Source: Photobacterium frigidiphilum (GTDB lineage: Bacteria; Pseudomonadota; Gammaproteobacteria; Enterobacterales; Vibrionaceae). Taken from it: a stretch of DNA of 64,000 nucleotides. This document shows, piece after piece, positions 51,374 through 59,842 of this stretch. The position numbers and the translations under genes are program-made. Location of the stretch: NCBI RefSeq assembly GCF_003025615.1, contig NZ_PYMJ01000027.1, positions 29,373 through 93,372 of the forward strand, given 5' to 3'. Every line of letters starts with the position of its first letter. Positions within the stretch are counted from its first letter, which is position 1. Under the pieces are notes generated by a model, which was not told the origin of the DNA, ran no database searches, and worked only from the letters and a program-made list of their open reading frames with translations.

Positions 51374-51696
51374 AAGTTAAATAGCGCCGAAAGAAACGCG
51401 GGGAATAACATTTGGATATCTGAAGAGATCATTAAACGTAGGCAACATGATGAACGCGTTTATGACGGTACCGGTTCTTCCGTTAAGTATCCTGACAGCA
51501 CCATTGAAGCCTGCCATTACATCAAATTGGCGTATAAACTTCCCTTACATAAGGCCCAGAGCTGATTGAAAATTTATTGACGAAGCTTAGCATGACCAAC
51601 CTGCAATGCCCTGATCATACATTGCTGTCAAAACGGCTGAAGCAACTCAATCTCACGGCGCCACGATTTAGAAAAAATGAAAATTCAATACATTAG
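51374..51696 (+). pseudogene. IS5-family transposase remnant
   Basis: Translation gives RNAGNNIWISEEII, then YPDSTIEACHYIKLAYKLPL, an in-frame stop at about 51563, and then NLQCPDHTLLSKRLKQLNL. This is the N-terminal third of an IS5/IS903-type transposase. The DDE core is gone. A shorter piece of the same gene occurs at 54733-54770. The rest of 51204-51890 has no gene I can support. Confidence 0.7.
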
Positions 51697-51891
51697 GTAA
51701 TAAGTGGTAAATATGGGCATAAAAGACAGGGAAATAGCAAAATAGTTTACCAAGCAAGAGCTAATTGTTTACCAGGTATGATCGAAGGTATGGATACTAC
51801 GTTTTTACAAGGCATACTTGTTCATCAAACTACAACTAGCTGTTGGTTTCGATAACAAAAGATACCCTCTTTTTAAAAACAGCTGAGTTAA

Positions 51892-52371
51892 TTACTCATT
51901 AGAACCGGTGAAAGCCCTTTCGTTGAATAACTTCCTTTTCGTATCGACTAGAGTTAATTGTTTAATACCTTCGTGTAAGGGGTTAATAGCAATGATTGAT
52001 TCAAGGCCATCAGGAGTAGCTGCACTTGGAACAATCAACCCCGTATTATTTTTTTTAACTAACCACTTTGTCCCTATTACTCGTGTTGATGACGGATGTG
52101 GATAAACGTTCCAATCAGAAGGTAATTCGGTAGTATCTAATTGTTCGATTAGCTCATCAGATAGCTCATAAATTCCTAGAAGACGGTTCTTCGGTATCAA
52201 TCGAGGCAACGGAAAATAATTCGCCATCTCCAACATTGCAACAGACGGTGACAGAGCAAAGTACATCACAGGGTGCCCTTTGTGATTCCACCGTGCCCCA
52301 TCCTGATAGCTAGCCCCCAAACCTTCGTAATTTTCGAGATAAAGCTCCGGCGTGATTCGATATAATTTCAT
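51892..52371 (-). CDS. RES-domain toxin
   Basis: A 159-residue protein of the RES family. YRITPE with the first Arg, GARWNHKGHPVMYFALSPSVAMLEM with the Glu, and later residues fit the Arg-Glu-Ser arrangement. RES toxins degrade NAD+ or ADP-ribosylate targets. The Xre-type antitoxin gene ends next to its start codon (stop 52372), the typical order. The module probably stabilises the element. Confidence 0.88.
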   Translation of the reverse strand: MKLYRITPELYLENYEGLGASYQDGARWNHKGHPVMYFALSPSVAMLEMANYFPLPRLIPKNRLLGIYELSDELIEQLDTTELPSDWNVYPHPSSTRVIGTKWLVKKNNTGLIVPSAATPDGLESIIAINPLHEGIKQLTLVDTKRKLFNERAFTGSNE

Positions 52372-52791
52372 TTATGAAAACTCACCCCAAGCCATTTTAT
52401 TCAACATTTCTTTGACTAAGCAGCGCCCCATGAATGTATCGAGTAAATCCGTTGGCTTTTGATTGTTAAGTGCAGGAATCGGGGTATTCAGCAGCTCGGT
52501 CGCTGTACTCATATCATCATATAGCTCATAAGCAGCACTGTAGACACTCAAGATATCGAGTATTTCTTCAGATTGCTGTTTATCCAGAGCCTTGCGTTTA
52601 TATAAGCGATGCAGGTTACCGCTCGTTGTACCGAGTGCGCGACAAATTACGCCACGCTGGTCAGGTAGCATTTTCACCGTTGATTCAACAACAGATCCAG
52701 CAACACCGATGGAAATAGCATTAAGAAACTTATATTGGTCTTCGAAAATGTCATTTCTTAACCCAACATCTGCGATAAGTGAATATGACAT
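52372..52791 (-). CDS. Xre/MbcA/ParS-family antitoxin
   Basis: A 139-residue protein started at MSYSLIADV (AGGA eight bases before it). VESTVKMLPDQRGVICRALGTTSGNLHRLYKRKALDKQ is the HTH part. The C-terminal DUF2384-like part reads ELLNTPIPALNNQKPTDLLDTFMG, which caps the RES toxin active site in this family. A 17-bp palindrome at 52827-52843 is its likely operator. Confidence 0.87.
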   Translation of the reverse strand: MSYSLIADVGLRNDIFEDQYKFLNAISIGVAGSVVESTVKMLPDQRGVICRALGTTSGNLHRLYKRKALDKQQSEEILDILSVYSAAYELYDDMSTATELLNTPIPALNNQKPTDLLDTFMGRCLVKEMLNKMAWGEFS

Positions 52792-52826
52792 AATAAACAT
52801 CCTATTATGAATTAACACAATCAGTA

Positions 52827-52843
52827 TACTTCATTATGAAGTA
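52827..52843. promoter_or_regulatory. Operator-like palindrome before the RES-Xre module
   Basis: TACTTCATTATGAAGTA is an imperfect-centre palindrome 36 bp upstream of the antitoxin start. Autorepression by the antitoxin is usual for this family. Confidence 0.55.
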
Positions 52844-52912
52844 CCGTCAACATCATGAGATGTCATGAAATTGCAAAGTTCAGCGTTCTAGCCCCTACAA
52901 ACCATATACGTA

Positions 52913-52995
52913 CTGACGCGTTTCACTTGTCTGGTATGAGCAAATAATTAACCGTACTCGCTTCATTAACCTTGGTTAATCATTTGCTCATACCT
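52913..52995. repeat. Accessory-region repeat Z, copy 1
   Basis: 83-bp element, nearly the same as 56096-56178 in the same orientation. Its inner part folds: GGTATGAGCAAAT and ATTTGCTCATACC enclose TTAACC/GGTTAA. It flanks a 3.1-kb block with a LuxR gene, a secreted protein, transposase remains and MazEF. Nature unknown. Confidence 0.6.
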
Positions 52996-53066
52996 AAATT
53001 TATAGTAAGGAATTTCAATATTCCTTACCATTAAAAGAGATATAATCTAAAATATTAACCTCTTTA

Positions 53067-53765
53067 TTATTTCAGTATTACAGATAATTGTCGTGTTAAC
53101 AGGCTTTCTGGAATATACGATCCAAAACCTAAATCTAATGCTAGATCAATTAATTCAGCTTTTGAGTGAGCATTGAATTTCTCACGTAAACGAAGTATAT
53201 AGTTCTCTACTGTTTTCACTGAAATATTCAACCCTCTTGCAATATACTGAGGTTTTTTTCCATAGAGTAATAAAAAAAGCACTTCAGATTCCCGAGTATT
53301 AATGGCTACTTTTTGATTATGTAAATCTAAACTAAATGAAACCTGAGTCTTTTTACTAAAACCAGCAGCTTGGCAAATCAAATGGCCAACTTCTAGAGTA
53401 ACGGCATCTGTTAGCTCGGTACCAGAAAAAATAGTCCCAACTATTTTGTTTTCCTCATTTTTCCACGGTATCTTTGTGAATAAATGTGCACGCCAATACC
53501 CGTCTGAATAAGGGTGAATATCAAGTACCCGCATACACTTTCCGGAATCCATTACTTGTAAATCTTGTTCTTGGAATGATGGTGCCCATTCAATGGTTGG
53601 GCTTGGCATATCAAAATCTGTGCGCCCAACACAATCTAAATGATGATCAACACCAATTATTTCACCATATTCTGAATTAGCAAAAACAAAGACAGAATCT
53701 TTATCTTTAGTACCCCATAAACCAGGGAGTTGATTAAAAATATGGAAGATAATCATTATCTCCAT
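53067..53765 (-). CDS. PAS-LuxR transcriptional regulator
   Basis: A 232-residue protein. The N-terminal part (GLWGTKDKDSVFVFANSEYGEIIG ... FSGTELTDAV) is a PAS-like sensor. The C-terminal part (TRESEVLFLLLYGKKPQYIARGL, then SVKTVENYILRLREKF) is a LuxR-type HTH. It resembles MekR/DNA-binding regulators of gammaproteobacteria with an unknown ligand. Targets are not evident. The secreted protein gene upstream at 53829 is a candidate. Confidence 0.82.
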   Translation of the reverse strand: MEIMIIFHIFNQLPGLWGTKDKDSVFVFANSEYGEIIGVDHHLDCVGRTDFDMPSPTIEWAPSFQEQDLQVMDSGKCMRVLDIHPYSDGYWRAHLFTKIPWKNEENKIVGTIFSGTELTDAVTLEVGHLICQAAGFSKKTQVSFSLDLHNQKVAINTRESEVLFLLLYGKKPQYIARGLNISVKTVENYILRLREKFNAHSKAELIDLALDLGFGSYIPESLLTRQLSVILK

Positions 53766-53828
53766 ATTTATGAATAAAATCGTATTTTAAATACTGGTTT
53801 TTCATAAACTTACCTTCAATAACCAAAT

Positions 53829-54233
53829 TTAATTAAATGGGTAGCTATTAGCTACTTCAAGGTGATCAAGAATATGAGGTGGTGTACTTTCAATAAATTG
53901 GGTGAGATCCAGTTCAAACGGACCTGTTGAGCCACTCCGACACATAATTAAATTATCACCAAGAACCACAAGTAAAGGTTTAGTCGCCTCCCATTGCAGT
54001 GTAGTTGTCATATTATAATCACTGACATCAATACCGCAGTTATACGTATTCGAGCTAAGAATACCGTTAGTAATATTGTAGCCACCAACTAGTGAGATAG
54101 GATGTTGTGTCTTTGGATAAGTGATCGGAACATTTTCATGGTGGTATGATCCTGAAAAAATGATTGTATTGTTAGCCGAAACGAAAGAGGAAGCTAACAA
54201 GGATAACAGACCAATTACTTTAATTGTTTTCAT
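53829..54233 (-). CDS. Small exported protein
   Basis: A 134-residue protein starting at MKTIKVIGLL behind ATGGAGAATATT. Signal peptide ends at SFVSA. The mature part is beta-rich with two cysteines (YNCGIDV, IMCRSGS) that may form a disulfide. No family recognised. Lies directly upstream of the LuxR gene and is possibly cotranscribed with it. Confidence 0.68.
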   Translation of the reverse strand: MKTIKVIGLLSLLASSFVSANNTIIFSGSYHHENVPITYPKTQHPISLVGGYNITNGILSSNTYNCGIDVSDYNMTTTLQWEATKPLLVVLGDNLIMCRSGSTGPFELDLTQFIESTPPHILDHLEVANSYPFN

Positions 54234-54465
54234 AATATTCTCCATAGTGCACATTGGGAAAGTTCCCAATGAGAATTTATGTTATTTGGTAGGTTGTAAC
54301 AATAGGATAATCTCTTATTTTTTTGTGCGACATTGACCATGTGAATGATTCATGCGAGGTAAGTGGGTTGTAATGTAATAAACCATCCCACTCCATAACG
54401 TCCCGTCTGACTATGATTATGGCGACAATTAATAAGCAATTAATTGATAAGTGGGAGATAGAGTG

Positions 54466-54616
54466 ATGATCATTAACTTACTGGGTATTGGTATTGATAT
54501 TAATGGTAAAGCTGTTTTAAAAAATCGATTCTCAAGAGATAAACTGGCTGAGTATATCGCTAACACACCACTATGTACGATCGTCATGGAATCGTGTGGA
54601 GGTGCCAACTATTGGG
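54466..54616 (+). pseudogene. IS110-family transposase, 5' remnant
   Basis: The frame starts MIINLLGIGIDINGKAV and reads LAEYIANTPLCTIVMESCGG then ANYW, the start of the RuvC-like domain of IS110 transposases (DID and ES motif). It breaks off at repeat X (54617). Upstream, 54300-54460 may retain the left end that in intact IS110 elements encodes the bridge RNA. Confidence 0.8.
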
Positions 54617-54722
54617 TCAGGGCACAAGTTTAACTTAGATGCCAAATATATGACTGCAACTTAGATCTAGAGCAACATCATTAAAAATTAACGTGCAAAT
54701 AGGGATAGTTCATATATGTCGC
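54617..54722. repeat. Accessory-region repeat X, copy 1
   Basis: About 106 bp, roughly 93% identical by eye to the reverse complement of 63585-63690. Shared text includes CTGCAACTTAGATCTAGAGC. It begins exactly where the IS110 transposase is cut, so it marks an insertion or recombination end. The two copies face each other 8.9 kb apart. Confidence 0.65.
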
Positions 54723-54732
54723 AAACTGGAGT

Positions 54733-54770
54733 GCTGAGTTAAATGGCGACGAAAGAAACGCGGTGAATAA
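54733..54770 (+). pseudogene. Short IS5-family remnant
   Basis: AGTTAAATGGCGACGAAAGA then AACGCGGTGAATAAC repeats the sequence at 51375-51410 with a few changes, and would encode LNGDERNAVNN of the same transposase. It is too short to say more. Confidence 0.5.
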
Positions 54771-54802
54771 CAAAAAAAAATTTGTTTCATTAAGCTGCTT
54801 TG

Positions 54803-55375
54803 TTAACCGTTTTGAATGTTTTTCCACTCATGATTTCTAATTTTTCTACAAATTTCTCTCTCTACAGTACCTAGAGCATGTCGTTTATCACCTCTCAGCG
54901 AACACCTCATTGTATTACAACGCTCACATGAAAAGATTGTTTTAGGCTCCAAACCGTCATGTGTAAAGTTATACCTGTTTGGTACTAATTCAGAGTAAAC
55001 AAGTTCACTTTTACAAGACGAGCACAAACACCATAAATTTTTAATTAAACCGTTTGAATAATACCAATGCCAGTCAGCACCAAATAAGTGATCAGATTTA
55101 TATAACTCTTCCACTCCTGGTTTCTTCTTTCTAACTACTAAAGAAACCACTTCAATTAACGTTGGAACTGACAAAAAAACTAATAATACGATTACCCATC
55201 CATAGACTTCATGTGAAGAGGTAAGCCATTCCCATATTGATATCAGCAGCCCAAAACACCAAAAAGCCACTTTAACCAAAAGGTCTCTAAATGGAGTCCA
55301 AAATGAGAGAATTATTCCACCGATTACAGATGCTATAGCTCCATTACGAATTGGGTTAGATTCCTTCTTACTCAA
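54803..55375 (-). CDS. Membrane protein with two CxxC zinc-ribbon motifs
   Basis: A 190-residue protein. Three N-terminal hydrophobic segments (GAIASVIGGIILSFW, LVKVAFWCFGLLISIWEWL, VYGWVIVLLVFLSVPTLIEV) precede a soluble part with CLCSSCKSE and SCERCNTMRC, probably one zinc site. It follows MazF with a 15-bp gap and faces the same way. Membrane plus zinc ribbon beside a toxin-antitoxin pair could be a defence-type protein, but this is a guess. Confidence 0.6.
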   Translation of the reverse strand: MSKKESNPIRNGAIASVIGGIILSFWTPFRDLLVKVAFWCFGLLISIWEWLTSSHEVYGWVIVLLVFLSVPTLIEVVSLVVRKKKPGVEELYKSDHLFGADWHWYYSNGLIKNLWCLCSSCKSELVYSELVPNRYNFTHDGLEPKTIFSCERCNTMRCSLRGDKRHALGTVEREICRKIRNHEWKNIQNG

Positions 55376-55390
55376 AGTTACCCTCCTTGT

Positions 55391-55744
55391 TTAATCTTCA
55401 AATAGTGTATCTGCGCCAATTAATGGAATAAGTCTCATCAAAACATTATCCATAACTCCCTGCTCGGCTGTGGTGATCAGTGTGGCTTTACGATCTTGCC
55501 ATGACAGTGTCTGAATCAGGCTTGCAGCCACAACAGATGGCTTTTCGAGGTTATTAACAGGTACCTCGGTTGCACCGCCACGAATACTGGTACTAACAGG
55601 ACAACAAATGAGTAATCCCGTTTTTTTATTGTACTCGTAGCTCGACAGTACTAACGCTGGCCGATACTTACCGATTTCTTTTCCTTTTACGGGTTCAAAA
55701 TCAAGCCAAATAATATCATTGCGACTTGGAATAAATTTCGCCAT
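55391..55744 (-). CDS. mazF: MazF/PemK-type mRNA interferase
   Basis: A 117-residue toxin. FIPSRNDIIWLDFEPVKGKEIGKYRPALVLS, LLICCPVSTSIRGGATEVPV and SLIQTLSWQDRKATL are the MazF/PemK signature. It cuts mRNA at short motifs. The ATG overlaps the antitoxin stop by 1 nt. Confidence 0.92.
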   Translation of the reverse strand: MAKFIPSRNDIIWLDFEPVKGKEIGKYRPALVLSSYEYNKKTGLLICCPVSTSIRGGATEVPVNNLEKPSVVAASLIQTLSWQDRKATLITTAEQGVMDNVLMRLIPLIGADTLFED

Positions 55745-55998
55745 TATTCCCCCATGTCCTTAGCTGAAATTACAGCCAATCCATCAGCATGAGCAGTATG
55801 TGCATCCAGCCCACTTAACAATTCTTCCTCAGTGAATAAGAAGCGCTTCTTTATCTTTCTAATTGGTTCAATCACAATTTTCCCATCAACTGTTTTAACA
55901 TCAATTTCTGCGCCCTCTGCCAGTTCAAGCTGGCGAATAAAAACAGCAGGTATAATTGAACCAAGTGAGTTACCGATCTTTCTTACTTGAGTTCTCAT
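55744..55998 (-). CDS. mazE: MazE-type antitoxin
   Basis: An 84-residue AbrB-fold antitoxin: VRKIGNSLGSIIPAVFIRQL, then GAEIDVKTVDGKIVIEPIR. The C-terminal helical part should neutralise MazF. Two GTTATAAC boxes upstream are its probable operators. Confidence 0.9.
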   Translation of the reverse strand: MRTQVRKIGNSLGSIIPAVFIRQLELAEGAEIDVKTVDGKIVIEPIRKIKKRFLFTEEELLSGLDAHTAHADGLAVISAKDMGE

Positions 55999-56022
55999 AA
56001 CTTCACCTCATGTGGTAACACT

Positions 56023-56071
56023 GTTATAACCATTTTATGTAAAACAGGCGACGTGTCAACTATGTTATAAC
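56023..56071. promoter_or_regulatory. Twin operator boxes of the mazEF module
   Basis: GTTATAAC at 56023-56030 and again at 56064-56071, 41 bp (about four helical turns) apart, upstream of the antitoxin. This would suit cooperative binding by a MazE-MazF complex. Inferred from position. Confidence 0.5.
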
Positions 56072-56095
56072 AATAATGCATTTAAAAAAGACTAC

Positions 56096-56178
56096 CTGAC
56101 GCGTTTCACTTGTCTGGTACGAACCTATGATTAACCGTACTCGCTTCACTAGTCTTGGTTAATCATTGGCTCATACCT
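56096..56178. repeat. Accessory-region repeat Z, copy 2
   Basis: Direct second copy of 52913-52995, with about ten changes. The foldable core (GGTACGAACCTAT against TTGGCTCATACC) is less perfect here. Together the copies bracket the mobile-looking block 53.0-56.1 kb. Confidence 0.6.
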
Positions 56179-56207
56179 TATAGTTCATTGAAGATTATTA
56201 GGATTTA

Positions 56208-57305
56208 TCACTTATCTAGATCAGTTGATTTTTTATTTGCTACATCTAATAATTGAGTTATGTCTTCATGACGCTGCTGCCATCTAACATTATCATCCTC
56301 AAGTTTAGAAATTGTATGCTCTGACTGCTGTTGACCTTTTTTCAATTCAGCGATCAATTGGTCTTGGCTTGCTTGAGTGACCTCATAACGATCTACTGCG
56401 CGATATTGCTGACTCACTGTCACCTTTAATTCAACAGCCTTTTCATTCAAACTAACCAGTTTATCTTTAACATCTGACAACTCTTGTACTGACCTATCTA
56501 AATGCTCTCTCAGATTATTTCTCTCAACCAGAAGCGAAGAACGATCACCTTCAAGTTTATGAGTCTGTTCTTGGATATTTGTTTGATTCGACTTTAACTC
56601 TTCAACTAATTGAAGATGTGCTTCCTGCGAAGATTCAAATCGAGCAATTTCAGTTGATTTAGCAATTAATTCCACATTTAGACGCTTAACATCATCGGTT
56701 AAATCATGATTTTGTTCTTTCAATGTGGTAACTAAGTTTTTATCACCTTCCATCATGAGTTGTATTTTTGCCATTTCAGTTCTTAAGTTCTCGTTACTAC
56801 CCGCCAGCTCATTGTTATTAAGCTGTAAATCATCAATTTGTTGACGTAATTCTTTGACGATAGCGTCTTGGGCCTTGCTTGCTTGTAAATTTTCACTTTG
56901 AAGACGTTTGATTTCTTTCTCACGCTGCTCTAACAGAGCCGTTTGCTTATACAGGCGATCTTCTGCTCGCTCTAAATCCTCAATCGCTATAATAGACTGC
57001 TCTTTAGCATCATCTGCAATCTCCCGATAACGACGTTCTGCTTCTGTGGCATGTCGAGTAATTTCAGACATAAACACACGAGTAAACTCTTCTGAAAACC
57101 CCATCTTTTCCAAAAGCGATTTCTGATTCGCTTCAAGCTCATCTTTCCAGATCTTATAGTACTTATGGACGGTGCTAGTACTGCTTACATCAGGCAGCAT
57201 CGAAAGCACAATTCGCACGCTGACTTTTTGCCCTTTCGAATATAGATCATTACAAATTGCTATAACTCTATCTTGAAGTGAGTTATCAACCATTGACTGC
57301 TCCAT
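56208..57305 (-). CDS. KfrA-like plasmid coiled-coil DNA-binding protein
   Basis: About 365 residues started at MEQSMVDNS behind GAGGGATGGTGCG. The N-terminal 100 residues (VIAICNDLYSKGQKVSVRIVLSML, then STVHKYYKIWKDELE) fit the KfrA_N DNA-binding domain. The rest is a nearly unbroken heptad coiled coil. KfrA proteins bind their own promoter, form filament-like scaffolds and assist plasmid maintenance. Its presence supports a plasmid. Confidence 0.88.
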   Translation of the reverse strand: MEQSMVDNSLQDRVIAICNDLYSKGQKVSVRIVLSMLPDVSSTSTVHKYYKIWKDELEANQKSLLEKMGFSEEFTRVFMSEITRHATEAERRYREIADDAKEQSIIAIEDLERAEDRLYKQTALLEQREKEIKRLQSENLQASKAQDAIVKELRQQIDDLQLNNNELAGSNENLRTEMAKIQLMMEGDKNLVTTLKEQNHDLTDDVKRLNVELIAKSTEIARFESSQEAHLQLVEELKSNQTNIQEQTHKLEGDRSSLLVERNNLREHLDRSVQELSDVKDKLVSLNEKAVELKVTVSQQYRAVDRYEVTQASQDQLIAELKKGQQQSEHTISKLEDDNVRWQQRHEDITQLLDVANKKSTDLDK

Positions 57306-57486
57306 CGCACCATCCCTCAAAAATCACAATGGTTATATTTTACACGAACAATGAACGAACGCAAATAACGAACGAACACCGTTCGCTCGTTCTATTGATT
57401 AATATTCAAAAAACATATGCCAGTTATCAAAAAATAGATTAATTGTTATTTACTATTAATTACACCAAAACAATAGTCACCACTAT

Positions 57487-57514
57487 GTCGCACTTGGGTA
57501 TACCCCACCGCGAC
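57487..57514. repeat. Inverted repeat upstream of the resolvase
   Basis: GTCGC, then GGGTATACCC in the centre, then GCGAC form a nested palindrome. Its position between kfrA and the resolvase suits a regulatory or recombination site. Exact role unknown. Confidence 0.4.
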
Positions 57515-57543
57515 AAGCTGAAATTGACCTAAAACTATCAATG

Positions 57544-57592
57544 CTATAACTTAAATGCGATACTATATTAAGCGATAACTTATACGCGATAG
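57544..57592. promoter_or_regulatory. Candidate resolution (res) site or resolvase operator
   Basis: Two direct copies of ATAACTT(A/T)(A/T)A(T/C)GCGAT lie at about 57546-57561 and 57575-57590, ending 11 bp before the resolvase start, with a third GCGATA at 57572. Resolvases bind such boxes to recombine and to control their own gene. Confidence 0.5.
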
Positions 57593-57603
57593 GAGAAGGT
57601 AAA

Positions 57604-58251
57604 ATGTTTATTCGGGCGTACCTCAGAGCCTCAACTGACGACCAAGATGCAAGTCGAGCAAGAAAAACCCTCAGTACGTTCACAGAGCTGCACAAACAAC
57701 GAATAGCGAGTTACTATCAAGAAAACATCAGCGGTACACAATTAGACCGTCCAGAATTAAATCGGCTACTTGATGACACTCAAGAGAACGACATACTGTT
57801 AATTGAGAACATCGACCGGCTTACTCGACTCAATGATAAAGATTGGAAAACGCTCAAACAGAAAATTGAGCTGAAAGGATTGCGGATTGTTAGCCTGGAT
57901 GTACCGACGTCCTATTTGGCGATTGATAACAAACGATTCATTAACGATGATCCAATCATCAAGGCTGTACTTGAATCAATTAATAATATGTTGATTGATC
58001 TTCTGGCGGCGATGGCCAGAAAGGATTATCTGACACGTCGAGAACGTCAGAGCCAGGGAATAGAAAAAGCAAAAGAAGAAGGGAAATATAACGGCCGTGT
58101 TGCAGATAAAGAACGCCACCAAAAAGTCATGTATTACCGGAATGACAAAATGCTGAGTATTTCAGAAACGGCGGCAGCAACAGGGTACAGTCGCTCTCAG
58201 GTTTGTCGTATTCAAGCGTCATATAAGAAGGATCTTGAATTATTGATTTAA
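57604..58251 (+). CDS. Serine recombinase of the resolvase family
   Basis: A 215-residue protein: YLRASTDDQDASRAR with catalytic Ser10, GTQLDRPELNRLLDD, LLIENIDRLTRLN and a C-terminal HTH (MLSISETAAATGYSRSQVCRI). It is of complete size. The usual role is resolving cointegrates or plasmid dimers. Ribosome site AGGAGAAGGTAAA. Confidence 0.92.
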   Translation: MFIRAYLRASTDDQDASRARKTLSTFTELHKQRIASYYQENISGTQLDRPELNRLLDDTQENDILLIENIDRLTRLNDKDWKTLKQKIELKGLRIVSLDVPTSYLAIDNKRFINDDPIIKAVLESINNMLIDLLAAMARKDYLTRRERQSQGIEKAKEEGKYNGRVADKERHQKVMYYRNDKMLSISETAAATGYSRSQVCRIQASYKKDLELLI

Positions 58252-58307
58252 AGGGTGAATTAACTAAAAGGACAATTCAACAGAGTTGTGCGACCTAGCC
58301 TGTTTGT

Positions 58308-58709
58308 TTAGCCCGCTAGGTCATTTTCTTGCGCGTACTGCGCATACAGGATATCAGCAAAATCAGTTTCCGAAATTTCTTCAAGAACCAAATCTCTAAC
58401 TGCTTCGGCTAATAAGTCATTGTCACTCGTCAATTCGAAATCATTTAAAGACAAGTACTCAAGAGCAACCATTAAACCGGTTCTTTTGTTGGCATCAGGG
58501 AGAGCGTGAGCTATTGCGATGCTCGCAGTGTATTTAGCCGCGATTTCAAAAATATCATCTAAGCCGTTGTAAACAATTGCATTATCTATTCTTCCTAAAG
58601 CACCTTGCAATTTTGGAATATCAACAGCACCATTCATACCAGGCTCACTTTCCAGTATAAATGTATTAATTTCAATAACTCGCTCAAATGGAAAGCAAAT
58701 AATATTCAT
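58308..58709 (-). CDS. doc: Doc-family toxin (Fic fold)
   Basis: A 133-residue protein with the Fic/Doc motif HALPDANKRTG (His68, Asp72, Asn74, Lys75, Arg76). Doc phosphorylates EF-Tu, whereas classical Fic proteins use AMP. Start ATG overlaps the antitoxin stop (TAATG). Nothing in the motif appears broken. Confidence 0.9.
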   Translation of the reverse strand: MNIICFPFERVIEINTFILESEPGMNGAVDIPKLQGALGRIDNAIVYNGLDDIFEIAAKYTASIAIAHALPDANKRTGLMVALEYLSLNDFELTSDNDLLAEAVRDLVLEEISETDFADILYAQYAQENDLAG

Positions 58710-58879
58710 TACATATCAGCTAATTTTTCGAACGTTTTACGATGGGTTCTCAAGGCTAACTTAGATTCTGACTTAACAATCTGCTGACCACAATCACCTG
58801 AAAGGTCGAGTTTTTTTGTAGCTTTAATCTTAGGTCTTTCAACAGAAGAAACGCCATAACATTCAATTCTTTTATTCAT
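58709..58879 (-). CDS. Putative antitoxin of the Doc module
   Basis: A 56-residue frame beginning MNKRIECYGVSS and ending THRKTFEKLADM, upstream of and overlapping doc by one base. It is basic, unlike Phd of phage P1, but a small protein in this place is typical for Doc modules of Vibrio-type genomes. Assigned by position. The ribosome site is weak (AAGGGATAGGGTAG). Confidence 0.6.
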   Translation of the reverse strand: MNKRIECYGVSSVERPKIKATKKLDLSGDCGQQIVKSESKLALRTHRKTFEKLADM

Positions 58880-58960
58880 CTACCCTATCCCTTAAAAAAC
58901 GTTTATAAGCTATATTATACTACCAAATTTACGAATAGAATATAACGATTCTTAGGCCAC

Positions 58961-59000
58961 AAAAAACCGATTTCTGTGATGCAATGATGCCGGTTTTTTT
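58961..59000. terminator. Terminator-like hairpin
   Basis: AAAAAACCG and CGGTTTTTTT enclose about 21 nt containing further short pairs. A-run and T-run on both sides allow bidirectional use. Confidence 0.5.
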
Positions 59001-59086
59001 ACGACAAAGTGTGTTCAATAATTTAGTGATGATATTATGCTCTTGTTTAGAAATATGAAAACTAATAACTCTGATAGGGATCATTA

Positions 59087-59842
59087 ATGAAGAATTTGGC
59101 TGGCCACAATATTTCTATATTTTTATTTCAATTCGTTCTTCGAAAGAATGCTATTAGTTTTGTATTAAACGAATCAATTGCAGAAGATTTGTACCCTGAA
59201 ATTGAAGAGCAAATACAACCCCTTACACAGGCGTGTAGTGAAACGCTTATGCGGCATAGGCATCTGTGTCACGAAGAAATTATTATGGACGGAAATATAC
59301 TTGTCGATAATTGTTTTGAAGTGATGTTAAGTGCAGGGCTTGGCAAACACTTTGCAGAAAGAGAGAAGCAAAATCTGTTTAATGATGCTCATAAGATTGC
59401 TAATTTGCTTATGGAGGTAATGGACCGAAGAACAAAGGAATTAGAACAAGGAACTTATCCTGGCCCTCAGTATGTAACGCCTAAAATACAACGTACTCAA
59501 TCTACAAATAAGGGGCTCGAAGCGTTGGGGCGAAAACGACAACAATCCCCTTGGGATACCAATGAAATATATGACTTGAGTAGATTAAATCCAGATGATC
59601 TGCCGAAAGATGTTTTGGTCAGGAAAGGTTACGACCATCGAGGTCATTGCCTAGCCTTTGAACATAAAAGGCTAGGTGATCTAGGAAGAATTATATTGAC
59701 CTATATTGGTAAAGATAAAACTCTCGTGGAAGCCGAACTTTCTAAAGATAATCCCGATACATTGGATGAAAAGCAAAAGGTGCTTGAAGAGATTGTTTCT
59801 ACTGTAGAGTTTAACTTGCGCACAATAGTCAAAGATATTTAG
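59087..59842 (+). CDS. Hypothetical soluble protein
   Basis: A 251-residue protein without signal peptide. The N-terminal half is helical, the middle basic and Gln/Pro-rich (EALGRKRQQSPWDTNEIYD), the C-terminal half acidic (VEAELSKDNPDTLDEKQK). No family was recognised. It stands alone between the Doc module and IS remains, with its start preceded by GATAGGGATCATTA. Confidence 0.6.
   Translation: MKNLAGHNISIFLFQFVLRKNAISFVLNESIAEDLYPEIEEQIQPLTQACSETLMRHRHLCHEEIIMDGNILVDNCFEVMLSAGLGKHFAEREKQNLFNDAHKIANLLMEVMDRRTKELEQGTYPGPQYVTPKIQRTQSTNKGLEALGRKRQQSPWDTNEIYDLSRLNPDDLPKDVLVRKGYDHRGHCLAFEHKRLGDLGRIILTYIGKDKTLVEAELSKDNPDTLDEKQKVLEEIVSTVEFNLRTIVKDI

Noticed and set aside
54617..54722. Functional IS110 end sequence
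   Set aside because: The same repeat occurs inverted at 63585 without IS110 coding sequence, so it is a different element.
52913..56178. Integron attC sites around toxin-antitoxin cassettes
   Set aside because: The repeats lack the RYYYAAC/GTTRRRY core pair, and no integron integrase is present.
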